Shown here: positions 6,298-15,647 of the stretch, piece by piece
How positions within the stretch are numbered: position 1 is the first letter of the stretch
How the letters are laid out: each line of letters begins with the position of its first letter
Source of the DNA: Aquimarina macrocephali JAMB N27
GTDB lineage: Bacteria; Bacteroidota; Bacteroidia; Flavobacteriales; Flavobacteriaceae
Direction: 5' to 3'
DNA length: 64,000 nucleotides
Assembly (NCBI RefSeq): GCF_000520995.1
Contig: NZ_JACA01000026.1
Span: 1-64,000, forward strand
Made by a program: the position numbers and the translations under genes
Notes under the pieces: generated by a model
Told to the model about the DNA's origin: nothing
Seen by the model: the letters and a program-made list of their open reading frames with translations, nothing else
The model's database searches: none

Positions 6298-9200
6298 TTA
6301 CTTAGCTAATTGATTTATTGCGTTTACAAGTTCTTTTCCTATGAATTGATATTCAGTACTTATCTGTCCTGTTCTATTATGAATACCTTTTAATAAATTC
6401 AAAGTTCCTGATTGTTCTAATTGTTTTATAGCAAATTGACTGATTCTATATGAAGCTACTTGTCCTCCATTTTTAATGTATGTTGCAGCTACAGCAGCAT
6501 TATCCGTTAAAAATATTGATGCAGAACTTGCTTCTGATCCTGTAGTACCTCTGAAAAGAGTAACTGCTTCATCAAACTCATCAAGAGGTTTAAGTAATTT
6601 TAAAAAATTAGATGATGATTTAGCAGTAACAGTAGTAGTTCCTCTTGCAGCCCAAGCTGCCCAAGCTCCTTTAATCCCTCTAAGAGTCCAAGCAAATACC
6701 GCTTCACTTGAAAGAATTAAAATAGAATTATCAACAGCTCCCATGCCTACACCTTCTATATCTCTAATAGAATATCCTTCAGATTCTAAACGTGATCTTG
6801 TTTTTCCATTAGGAGAATAACTTATTTCACCATCTGTCTCTATAGTATCATAATCATTATCATCTGCAAAAACTTCTGCTTTTTTAGTTTTAGTATTGAT
6901 TTTTATATGATCATTTGGACCGCTAACACTTGCTAAAGCTGTTTCAAAAGAAACCTCATTACCTTGGTCATCTTCATATCTTTTAGTGTCCCAATTATAA
7001 TGTTCTCCATCCGCTCCAGAAGGATCTGCCCAAACAACAGGATTATTATCAAAAGCAGTATATGTAGATTGAGAAAAGTGAGTCACTGGATCAATACCTG
7101 TCCATCTAGCAATGGCAGGGTCGTACTTTCGTAAATCCATCTCATAAAGGTCTAATCCTAAACTTTCATTATGCTCAACACCGTTAAACCCATAGTTATG
7201 TTTTCTACCATTTACAGCAAAGTTGTAACCTCTATGTTGCAGCCCAAAAGGATAATAATTCTTCTCTTCCTGTACGATGATCCCTTCTTCGGTTTCTTGT
7301 ACCACACTAATATCATCAAGGTAAATCTCTTCTTCTGCAGCTATACTACTGGTTAATCCCAGTTTGATATTTAGCTTAGAAGCATCTTGTTTGATCTGAT
7401 AAGTAGCTTCAAAATTACCTTCGCCAGCATCTCCTGCAGAATACCATCCTGTACTCTTGTTGGTAGCATCAATCTCATTGACCAGTACACGCATCTTATA
7501 CCCTTTGCCATTGGCATCCAGTTTCAGTCGTATCTTCACAGTTTCACCAGCACTAAAAGATTGTGTAATCTTTTTATTCGTACCACTGTACATATATCTT
7601 ACTTTAACACCTAAACGACCATTGGTTGCAGATACGCCTCCGCCACCCCAGCCATCGGTACTACTATCAAAAGTATCATTTAAAAAAGTCTTGTTACCGC
7701 CTTTATTATAGCTTAAACGTATATTGCCTAAATGATCTTTATATTGATAGATGTACTTAAAGCCATCTGAGTGTTGTTCTACATACCCTTCTGAGGTATT
7801 AAAAAACTCCAGATTACCATTCTTATACACATAATTACCGGCATACTCAGTCTCTATTAAAGAACTTCCCTCTGTTGCAATCTTTTTTAATTTTGCTCCA
7901 GTGGCGTCGTAAATATAATTAATATTTCCATTATGATCTGTATTATTTACAGTAACTGTTTGGGGTAGGTTTAAATGATTATAGGTAATCCCTGTAATCC
8001 CCTTGTTTTGATCCTCAGTCATATTACCATTAGTGTCGTAGACATAATCATTAGAAGTATCAGCAGTAGTATTCACCGCATCATCTTTAAAGCCAAACTG
8101 ATCTATAGGGGCAGCATCACTAACTTTCATGAGCTTATTGCCGCTGTCATACGTATAAGAGAGTATATCCATATCCCCAAAATCTGTGGCTGCTGCATTA
8201 ATATGTCCTTTTCTATTTAAAGAAAGAATGTTCCCAACCTTATCATACGTGATATTACTTATCGAATAGTTACCAGTATTATCTGTTGCACTTACAATTC
8301 TATTAAGGGCATCATAACTATACACATATGAAGTGCTTACCGGATTGTTCGGAGGGTTAGGGTTTACACTTTGAGTTTTCCAATGGGTCTCTGCTATATT
8401 ACCATTAAACAGCGGTGTAGCTCCAAGTTGTGGGGTATTGTAATTGATGCCAAAAGCAAACAGATCATTCCCCAAGTTGTTTACATCATTGATCCCTTTT
8501 AACCAGCCTCTTACATTGTATTTGTAGTGAATATCCTGTAATCCATTACCCACTTTTTTAGACACTAACTGCCCTAAAGCATCATAGGTATTGGCTGCGA
8601 TAACTTCTGGATCCTGAGTATTGATCTTTTGGGTTTGGTTGAGTACTCTACCCATATGGTCATACATAAAACTATCTATCGTTACAATCGCTGCATGACT
8701 ATCTTTGATATGCGTGGTTGTGGTTTCTTCTACCTTACCCACAAAATCCAGCTTGGTTTCTATAATATCTGTAGTGTTTAGATACTCATTCTTACTGGCT
8801 ACATAGATCGGTCTTGATTTGGTATCATAATAAGTAACCGTAGTGATCCAATCCAGAGTTTCTAACACCCGTACTTTACTAACTACCGGTAAGGATTTGG
8901 TTTGCGCTCTAGGGGTTACACCATATATGGTGGCTGGTGCATTAAAAAAGGTATCTTCACTGCCTAAAACAGTATAGTCCCCATAATAATTGATGGTGAG
9001 TAGTGTAGCATTGGTCACTTTGGGATAGCCCCCATCATTATAGTACAATTGTACCCCATCTACTAGTACAGGAGCAATACGGTCTACCCACAATGCATCA
9101 CTATAGGCGGTAGCCTCGGTTTGTAGGGCTGCGCGATCCTTGGGATCGGTGATTTTACCGGTGTAGGCTACCCGACCAAAGGCATCGTATTTGGTATAGA

Positions 9201-10248
9201 GCCATGCATTGGTTGCTTTTAAGTTGGTATCCTGGGTCATAATCGGCTGATCGAGTTTGTTATACACAATATACTCCTTGCCTTTGCCAGGGATCTTCTT
9301 CTCGATCAATCGGTTTCTATAATCATATTTATATTGGTAGCACAATTCGGTAAGCTCAATAGCAGAGATACTTGTAGTACTCGTATCTACTTTAGGTGGT
9401 ATTACATAGGTTAAATTCCCAAATCTATCATATACATAATGGGTATCATGCGCTGATCCTGCATTAAAGGTTCGTTTTAAAACAATTCTACCTTGTTTAT
9501 CCTTGTACTCTTTAGTAGTATGATTATTACCAGCTGCCGGAGTCCAGTTTTCATCTTGAGTAATGGTTATGTACAATTGATTTGCACCATAAAAACCATC
9601 CTTTACCAAGCTAGGAGCTTCAGTATCGTTTGGATTGGCAAAGTCTACTTTAAAATAGATTACTTCATTAACTTTATTAGTATACCAATCTGTCTTAATA
9701 GCGTGATCTGCATCACTATTAGGGTTAGCTTTCCAAGCTGTACCAGGCGCACCTATTTTTATTACTCGATTAAGAGGAGATTTATCAAAAATACTCTCTG
9801 AGTAGGCATTAACCTCTCCCAGATTAGTATTAGTAATCCCGGGAAAATCATCTGTATAGTTGTCTTTGTAATATTGGTTAATATCTTGATTTACATTAAT
9901 ATCTTTATAACTCCCCACCGTATTACTTGCCTCAAAAGGCAGGTATTGTTTGTCTTGTCTGCCATACACATCATACTCGATATGGGTTACAATATCCTTA
10001 CCATCTTTAGAGGCTTTGATTGCTCGTTGTTGTATCGGTCTACCCAGTCCATCAAAATAGGTAACACTCTCTATCGTCTTATCAACATCATTGATATTAG
10101 TACAATTTACAGCCTCTATCTGCGCAATAGTCATGGCTGTTTGAGGAACTGTCGAATGTATATAATTCTTATCCGATAACACCACCTGGGCCTGAAGCTT
10201 CAACCCCATTAGTAGTATCGCGATGCTATATATTATTTGTTTTTTCAT
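6298..10248 (-). CDS. RHS repeat toxin with variable C-terminal domain
   Basis: A 1316-residue protein. A signal peptide (MKKQIIYSIAILLMGLKLQAQ) precedes a DUF6443-like head (TIESVTYFDGLGRPIQQR, then HIEYDVYGRQDKQYLPF). Many YD/RHS repeats follow (YDAFGRV, YDALGQLV, YDALNRIV). The RHS core ends near residue 1078 with YDPAIARWTGIDP and NPVVWADPSG. After this boundary a different tail of about 238 residues starts. Its last ~90 residues (VTLFRGTTG, SIFLTDNAAVAATYI, STEYQFI) resemble ADP-ribosyltransferase-type toxins, with Arg, Thr and Glu in the usual order; this is tentative. RHS shells encapsulate such toxins. It lies 21 nt after the RHS/PKD gene and 1 nt before the candidate immunity gene. 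Confidence 0.88.
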   Translation of the reverse strand: MKKQIIYSIAILLMGLKLQAQVVLSDKNYIHSTVPQTAMTIAQIEAVNCTNINDVDKTIESVTYFDGLGRPIQQRAIKASKDGKDIVTHIEYDVYGRQDKQYLPFEASNTVGSYKDINVNQDINQYYKDNYTDDFPGITNTNLGEVNAYSESIFDKSPLNRVIKIGAPGTAWKANPNSDADHAIKTDWYTNKVNEVIYFKVDFANPNDTEAPSLVKDGFYGANQLYITITQDENWTPAAGNNHTTKEYKDKQGRIVLKRTFNAGSAHDTHYVYDRFGNLTYVIPPKVDTSTTSISAIELTELCYQYKYDYRNRLIEKKIPGKGKEYIVYNKLDQPIMTQDTNLKATNAWLYTKYDAFGRVAYTGKITDPKDRAALQTEATAYSDALWVDRIAPVLVDGVQLYYNDGGYPKVTNATLLTINYYGDYTVLGSEDTFFNAPATIYGVTPRAQTKSLPVVSKVRVLETLDWITTVTYYDTKSRPIYVASKNEYLNTTDIIETKLDFVGKVEETTTTHIKDSHAAIVTIDSFMYDHMGRVLNQTQKINTQDPEVIAANTYDALGQLVSKKVGNGLQDIHYKYNVRGWLKGINDVNNLGNDLFAFGINYNTPQLGATPLFNGNIAETHWKTQSVNPNPPNNPVSTSYVYSYDALNRIVSATDNTGNYSISNITYDKVGNILSLNRKGHINAAATDFGDMDILSYTYDSGNKLMKVSDAAPIDQFGFKDDAVNTTADTSNDYVYDTNGNMTEDQNKGITGITYNHLNLPQTVTVNNTDHNGNINYIYDATGAKLKKIATEGSSLIETEYAGNYVYKNGNLEFFNTSEGYVEQHSDGFKYIYQYKDHLGNIRLSYNKGGNKTFLNDTFDSSTDGWGGGGVSATNGRLGVKVRYMYSGTNKKITQSFSAGETVKIRLKLDANGKGYKMRVLVNEIDATNKSTGWYSAGDAGEGNFEATYQIKQDASKLNIKLGLTSSIAAEEEIYLDDISVVQETEEGIIVQEEKNYYPFGLQHRGYNFAVNGRKHNYGFNGVEHNESLGLDLYEMDLRKYDPAIARWTGIDPVTHFSQSTYTAFDNNPVVWADPSGADGEHYNWDTKRYEDDQGNEVSFETALASVSGPNDHIKINTKTKKAEVFADDNDYDTIETDGEISYSPNGKTRSRLESEGYSIRDIEGVGMGAVDNSILILSSEAVFAWTLRGIKGAWAAWAARGTTTVTAKSSSNFLKLLKPLDEFDEAVTLFRGTTGSEASSASIFLTDNAAVAATYIKNGGQVASYRISQFAIKQLEQSGTLNLLKGIHNRTGQISTEYQFIGKELVNAINQLAK

Positions 10249-10269
10249 CTTACTATATTGTTTATGAGA

Positions 10270-13200
10270 TTAATGTTGCTCTCCTGTACCATTACCACCT
10301 CCTCCGGAGGATTTACTAACAATCACTGGCATGGTTTTTAGTACCGATTGGTTTGTCCTGGTATCTGTCACGGTAGCTTGAATCTCATACTCGCCGTTGT
10401 CTGTGGTCCCATAAGAGAATGAAGTCCCTGTCCTATTCGAGGTATAAGTAGACGAAGGACTTGATAATCGCCATACTTTCCAGGTAACAGTACTGTAATG
10501 CCCTGATCCTGCACTTTTTGTTAAATTAAAAGTTACACTAGGATTAGCATTGGTAAGAGTGGCATTATCAGGGGTTACATTGATCACCATAGGGTTATAC
10601 GAATATATCGTAACACTCTTTTCTTTAAAATGTCCTGAAACCGTGTTATCTATAACACGAAACTTAACAGTATATTCACCTGCAGTTGGGAAATTATTAG
10701 AGTAACTGGTGCCTGTAGCACTTTGTTTTACGTTATTAACATACCACTCATAGCCACGAGAGCCTGATCCTCCGCCAATTCCATGAGCACTAAAAGATAT
10801 GTTTGTACCTTTTACAATGTATGTTTTACTAGCAATTACAGAAGGAACATTTAGTGGATTATACACGTGCAATGATCGAACTTCGCTATCAGTAGATTTA
10901 CCACTTCTGTTATCGATCACTTTAAAATATACCGTATAGGTTGCTGCTGTATTGGTGGTATAGGTAAAAGTAGTTGCAGTGCTGGCTTGTTTTATAGTAT
11001 TTACATACCACTCATAACGAAAGTCACCGGTTCCTCCCCCAATACCCGAAGCACTAAAATTAACATTAGTACCTGTGATTACATGCGAATAATTTGCACT
11101 TACTACGGGGATAGTAATAGGAGGATACGCTACCACTACATTCAATGTTTTACTGACCCTATGTTTGGTTTGCGTATTATAGATCAGTACTGATACTGTA
11201 TACGTGCCTTCACTAGCAAAGGTTTTGGTAAAACTGGTGGTGCTATCACATTGCTCTTGTGTACCATTTACAGACCAGGTATAAAGGTTTGCACCCCCGT
11301 TTCCTGAGGTATTGGCAGTAAACGTAACTGCTTGATTGGGTTGAACAGATCCAGAAACCGAGAGCTGGATAGTCACATCTCCTAAAACATCGGATTGCTG
11401 ACCCTGGTAATTATAGCGTAGCTGCTGAGCTATATACTGTTCCTGATCCAGGGTATACTGTAAGCGGTTCATCTCATCATACTGGTAATACATAGTATAT
11501 CCCTCTGGATCTGTCATACTAGTCACCCCAACAAGAGGGTCATAGGTATAGCCGCTTATTTCTGCATTTTTAAAATAGGTATGCTCTCGTAAATCCTTAA
11601 ACAGGTTACGCATAGTAAGTTCTTCGCCAGCAGTATTCTCTGTATTAGAAGCTGTTTGCAATTGTGTAATTAGTGTTATTGCGGTAGCTGGGATACCGAT
11701 ATAACTGGCATTATCGATCTTAGCAATAGGCAGGGTATTGTTATATCCCCAGACATACATAATATGACGCCCATCGACTTGTGAAACTTCTAGAGGGTTT
11801 CCCTGGGTATCGTATTGAAGATAAGTAAGGCGAGCTTCTGGAGTATCACTGCCTTTGGCAATCTTAGTAATCTCTGGTAATACTATGCCATTACCCCAAT
11901 TTTTAAATTCCAGAATTTGGGTGGTCATTAGAGTAGTGCCTTCAGTATTTTTTGTCTCTATAGGAGTCGTAATCCTGTTTTGAGCCACCAGAGCATCATT
12001 AACAACACTACTCTTATCATAGGGATACGTGTACTCTGTAATCATGTTTTTATCATCACTATCTGTATGGGTTTGTGTTTTTAGTTGCCCATATGGATTG
12101 TCATACGTATAGGTAATATCCCGAGTAATGGTTTTTCCTGCATGAACCTCTATTTGTTTAGACGATGTTACCGGAAATATCTCTGAGTAGTTGACATATT
12201 CTTTTACTCCAAAATAATTAGGGACATCTGTGTAATTATATTCTGTTACAGATTCTGGGTCATAAAAAAAGACGATTTGACCTACTTTTAAATTATACGA
12301 GTTTAAATGCTGTAAAGCTCCAAAATTCATATCTATGATACTATCTTTATTGATAATACTAGCAATTGAAGAATATACGTTGCCATTCTTTTTCAATAGG
12401 TCTTGTTTGAGTACTTTCCCTCTTCTCCAGTTGTTTTTTTCGGTTGGAGCAAAAGGAAAAATTTCTTCTTTATCGGGACCTCCAGAAAAGAAACGTTGTG
12501 TTCGTTGGTCTTCTCCATTATCTCCTAATTTAATTTCTTGAACAGATTTGTATAAGACCGGACTCCCAATATAGCTACTTAACGGGATAGTACTTGATGA
12601 TCTGTTTTTTATTACGGCACACTCGTTTTGAGCAACATATCCATGTATTTCACCAGTTTTGTATATAGGTTTAGAAAGATTGATCCCTGTAGATTTTCCT
12701 GCTTCATCGTCATAAGAATACGCTTTAGTAATACAATTTCCTTCTCCATCACAAGATTTTACCTGTGCTACCCGAATACCTCCAAAAGGGATATTAGCAT
12801 ATGTTGGTGTAGGGGTATTATCATTGGGCTTATAATATTTTATGTTTACGCTGGCTTTAGCATAAGAAGGATTGATAGGCTCTATGGGCCTATTGATATA
12901 TACTTCTAGTTCATATTCTCCCGGATCCAACTTAAATATGGTTGTATTCATATATTTTGGATCTTTTGGATCAGGGTCAATTACAAGCTGATCATATAGG
13001 TAATTACATATGCTACCTGGGGTAACACAACTAACTGTTGATGCTACATTTTTCTTTTTAAGTTTAACCAAGGCTTCTGCCCCTCCACCTGTGGCTTGTA
13101 AATCATATGAGATTGAAATATAAGTTCCTTGCCCGGGGATTTCCCCTGGAGTGAAAGTGATTGATTTGGTTTCGGTAACAAATTGACTATCTGGATAATC

Positions 13201-14622
13201 AGTTGATTTTAAAAGTAATTCATCCGGAGTATTTAATCTATCTTCTATACCAATTTCTCCTGTATCTAATGCCCCATATACTTGATTTTGAGCATAGGTA
13301 ATTTCAGAATATCCTTTGGTGGGGTAATATATCCTTTTCAACGCTCCTAATCTGGTGCTATTAAAATCAGGAGATCGATTTGAGTTTGAAGAAATCAGAC
13401 TTCCAGAAGTATTTGTGTTCCCATTGTAATATCCCCAATAATCTTGCTTATAGTACGGAATCTCTAAATGTGAACTGCCAAAATACTCGAATGTGTAATA
13501 ATTTCTTTGGGTATCAGGCGTGTGTTTACCTCTGTGAATTGCTGTAAGTAATTTTCGTTTTACGGTCTTATCATCATAAGTAAACGCATATTGCATAATA
13601 TCCTGCCCTACTGTATTCTTGATCTTAATACCCTCAAGTGTTACCGGGTTTTGTCCTTCGAGAGCAGGGTTTAGTATCGTATAATCAAAAGTTACGGTTT
13701 CTGATGGGGTAGTAATCGTACTAATACTTAATCCCTGGGTATTCGAAAGTGTTTCACTTTTAAACAGCCCTATTAGATTTGGTTTAGCCTGGCAATAGTT
13801 TGTCTCATATGTAGGAGCCGCAGTTACCCAGGTGTCTGAATGTACTTTTTGAAGTGTATGTTGATTTACATAGGTAAATGTAATTTCTTTGGTATTAGGT
13901 AATACAATTTTGTTAATCACCCAGGCCGATGTATATGGCTGGATATGATCTCCGTTCTCTGTGGTGGTCTCTTCTATATCATTAAAATAATATTTGATCC
14001 CAGAATCATCGATAAGTTCGAAACCACCATTATTGGGTAAACGTGTAAGCTTGTAATTCTTATATGGTGCAAAAACAGCTTCGTCATTATGGTTTAGATA
14101 AAAGGTAGCCGATAAAGATCCTACATTAATCATATATTTATCAGATTCGGTATCCCATTTTCCGGACACAGACCCTCTAACAAGTGCATTTTTATCTGCA
14201 TTTGACATCCCGTCTTTATTGGTATGAAATTGATATACTTTTTGACCAATAGTATTGGGACCAACATACCCAAGTGGTGATTCATCAGGAAGACCTCGAA
14301 TCTGACGAGTAATCATACCTTTTCCTATAAAATCCCAGCCTAACCCAACGGCTCCGGGGATAGCTTCTACTTGCAGACCCGCATAGTTATAGGATAATGA
14401 AATCGGTAAACTAAAGCCTGATTCATTAATAGTATGCAATGGGATGCTGTGATTGATCCTTCCTGTAGAAAGATTAACAGGAATTTCTCCATATTTTCCC
14501 AGACTAGCAGCCTCGGGAGAGGTTGGAAAAATCTGCGGTGGTTGTGCGGGTAATGGCTCTGCCTGACCAAGAACTGTAAGTCCCAGAAGCAAGAATGCCA
14601 CCGTAGTAATAAGATGTTTCAT
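10270..14622 (-). CDS. Secreted RHS/YD-repeat protein with PKD-like repeats
   Basis: A 1450-residue protein with a signal peptide (MKHLITTVAFLLLGLTVLGQA) and an SpvB/Tc-toxin-like head (SLGKYGEIPVNLSTGRINHSIPLH, then ISLSYNYAGLQVEAIPGAVGLGWDF). A long beta-rich middle and YD repeats follow (YTYDPLVGVTSMTDPEGYTMYYQYDEMNRLQYTLD). The last ~350 residues hold four PKD/Ig-like repeats with the pattern TYTVSV, YEWYVN, TYTVYFKVID and YTVKFRVID, ending in a Gly-rich tail. No RHS core terminus and no T9SS tail are visible. It is upstream of the RHS toxin gene by 21 nt, so it is probably a shell, carrier or adhesion partner made with it. The partnership is inferred. Confidence 0.85.
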   Translation of the reverse strand: MKHLITTVAFLLLGLTVLGQAEPLPAQPPQIFPTSPEAASLGKYGEIPVNLSTGRINHSIPLHTINESGFSLPISLSYNYAGLQVEAIPGAVGLGWDFIGKGMITRQIRGLPDESPLGYVGPNTIGQKVYQFHTNKDGMSNADKNALVRGSVSGKWDTESDKYMINVGSLSATFYLNHNDEAVFAPYKNYKLTRLPNNGGFELIDDSGIKYYFNDIEETTTENGDHIQPYTSAWVINKIVLPNTKEITFTYVNQHTLQKVHSDTWVTAAPTYETNYCQAKPNLIGLFKSETLSNTQGLSISTITTPSETVTFDYTILNPALEGQNPVTLEGIKIKNTVGQDIMQYAFTYDDKTVKRKLLTAIHRGKHTPDTQRNYYTFEYFGSSHLEIPYYKQDYWGYYNGNTNTSGSLISSNSNRSPDFNSTRLGALKRIYYPTKGYSEITYAQNQVYGALDTGEIGIEDRLNTPDELLLKSTDYPDSQFVTETKSITFTPGEIPGQGTYISISYDLQATGGGAEALVKLKKKNVASTVSCVTPGSICNYLYDQLVIDPDPKDPKYMNTTIFKLDPGEYELEVYINRPIEPINPSYAKASVNIKYYKPNDNTPTPTYANIPFGGIRVAQVKSCDGEGNCITKAYSYDDEAGKSTGINLSKPIYKTGEIHGYVAQNECAVIKNRSSSTIPLSSYIGSPVLYKSVQEIKLGDNGEDQRTQRFFSGGPDKEEIFPFAPTEKNNWRRGKVLKQDLLKKNGNVYSSIASIINKDSIIDMNFGALQHLNSYNLKVGQIVFFYDPESVTEYNYTDVPNYFGVKEYVNYSEIFPVTSSKQIEVHAGKTITRDITYTYDNPYGQLKTQTHTDSDDKNMITEYTYPYDKSSVVNDALVAQNRITTPIETKNTEGTTLMTTQILEFKNWGNGIVLPEITKIAKGSDTPEARLTYLQYDTQGNPLEVSQVDGRHIMYVWGYNNTLPIAKIDNASYIGIPATAITLITQLQTASNTENTAGEELTMRNLFKDLREHTYFKNAEISGYTYDPLVGVTSMTDPEGYTMYYQYDEMNRLQYTLDQEQYIAQQLRYNYQGQQSDVLGDVTIQLSVSGSVQPNQAVTFTANTSGNGGANLYTWSVNGTQEQCDSTTSFTKTFASEGTYTVSVLIYNTQTKHRVSKTLNVVVAYPPITIPVVSANYSHVITGTNVNFSASGIGGGTGDFRYEWYVNTIKQASTATTFTYTTNTAATYTVYFKVIDNRSGKSTDSEVRSLHVYNPLNVPSVIASKTYIVKGTNISFSAHGIGGGSGSRGYEWYVNNVKQSATGTSYSNNFPTAGEYTVKFRVIDNTVSGHFKEKSVTIYSYNPMVINVTPDNATLTNANPSVTFNLTKSAGSGHYSTVTWKVWRLSSPSSTYTSNRTGTSFSYGTTDNGEYEIQATVTDTRTNQSVLKTMPVIVSKSSGGGGNGTGEQH

Positions 14623-14688
14623 ATAAAAGTAATTAGTGACTAATTTTGTTTTTTTAATCGTATTCTCAATACAATATTAAATCATCCC

Positions 14689-14710
14689 AGTTTCATTTTT
14701 CGGGACTGAG
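14689..14710. repeat. 22-bp motif shared with 63814-63835
   Basis: AGTTTCATTTTTCGGGACTGAG occurs here and, with one difference, at 63814-63835 in the same orientation. Both copies are in long non-coding stretches and are followed by A/T-rich runs. AGT(T) and (A)ACT ends can pair as a small hairpin. In AT-rich DNA a single 21/22 match in 64 kb is not strongly significant. Confidence 0.3.
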
Positions 14711-14780
14711 AAAAAAAAATGAAAGTTTTTTTAGAAATGAGTTGGAAGAGTTTCAGGCTTCTGGGTAACTGCTCTTTTAA

Positions 14781-15053
14781 CTACCCTATAAAAGGATTAA
14801 TAATATTCGTTTTTCGATCTTTTGTATAGAATCCAAAAGTAAAATCCACCGGTTCGGCATACACAAAACTTTGTACGGTGATGTCATACTCAACAGGAGC
14901 ATCTAAACTTTTCATCGTATTAATGATGCGATATAGTTTTGTTTTTGAGATTCCTAATTTAGAGATCAGTTCTTCTGGTGATCCTGTAGCTTGCAATCGA
15001 ATAAGCTGATCAATACGTTCTATAAGTTTGATCTGTTTGATAATACTATTCAT
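14781..15053 (-). CDS. Small helix-turn-helix protein upstream of the RHS genes
   Basis: A 90-residue protein. Residues ~8-50 form a DeoR/HTH_11-type helix-turn-helix (LIERIDQLIRLQATGS, then PEELISKLGISKTKLYRIIN). The remainder (VEYDITVQSFVYAEPVDFTFGF) suggests a short beta wing. It lies 158 nt upstream of the RHS/PKD gene on the same strand. Small proteins of this kind may control RHS expression in flavobacteria, but that is inference. There is no ligand-binding domain. Confidence 0.75.
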   Translation of the reverse strand: MNSIIKQIKLIERIDQLIRLQATGSPEELISKLGISKTKLYRIINTMKSLDAPVEYDITVQSFVYAEPVDFTFGFYTKDRKTNIINPFIG

Positions 15054-15647
15054 AATGAGTTGCAGATTAAACCTTAATAATGTAGTAGAGCATTATCTAA
15101 GGTAAAATAATGAGAATATTAATCATTGTTTAATGCAATTATGGGGTAGTTTACATCTGGTATTTAATGGAGCAAAAAAAGGTATTTTTGTTTTATAACA
15201 TCTGCTATGAATTTGTTTCTTCTGGTATCCCTGTGATAGTTCATCTTACTATTTTTTTGTTTCCTCAAATGTAAGGTTGCAGTGTAGTCAAAAACAAGAA
15301 AAGTAAGTCGGTATTTATCAAATACGACCTGTTTTTCAATAATCAAATTATTGATTTTCAAACAATTAAATACATGCCGTGTTTAAAAACTGATATTTCA
15401 AAAAAAAGTATAAGCTCGAGAGATTTTCGCAATGAAATAAAAAAATTTATGTTAGTCAGAGTGATTTTCGGTAGAAAATTGTATCGAAGACAAGTAAATT
15501 TTCAAACAAAAGCCTTGTCATCCTGAGCTTCGTCGAAGGGTCAATACAATTTTTCTCCACGTCATCTCGAGCGCAGTTGAGAGGTCACTATGAAAAATCA
15601 CTCAATTTGACGGCTTTTTTAAACGAAATCCTTACATCGAATTCACG
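15054..15647. other. 594-bp non-coding stretch between the RHS locus and pfkA
   Basis: No convincing gene is seen. A 65-codon reading frame on the minus strand (15164-15361) has a composition and position that do not suggest a gene. The right part holds two REP-like elements (annotated separately at 15517-15588). No tRNA, terminator with a T-tract or clear promoter could be placed with confidence. Confidence 0.6.
15517..15588. repeat. Pair of flavobacterial REP-like elements
   Basis: GTCATCCTGAGCTTCGTCGAAG (15517-15538) contains the palindrome CTTCG-T-CGAAG, and GTCATCTCGAGCGCAGTTGAGAG (from 15561) contains CTC-GAGCGCAGTT-GAG. Sequences starting GTCATCCTGAGCTT..TCGAAGG and GTCATTTCGAGCGCAGTCGAGA are, from general knowledge, frequent intergenic repeats in Flavobacteriia. 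They stand out by GC content from the flanks. Confidence 0.65.

Noticed and set aside
7457..7711. Plus-strand frames inside the two RHS genes
   Set aside because: They are shadows of the strongly supported minus-strand RHS frames.
15164..15361. 65-codon minus-strand reading frame before pfkA
   Set aside because: No domain, poor composition and no clear promoter. It fits a chance frame in AT-rich DNA.
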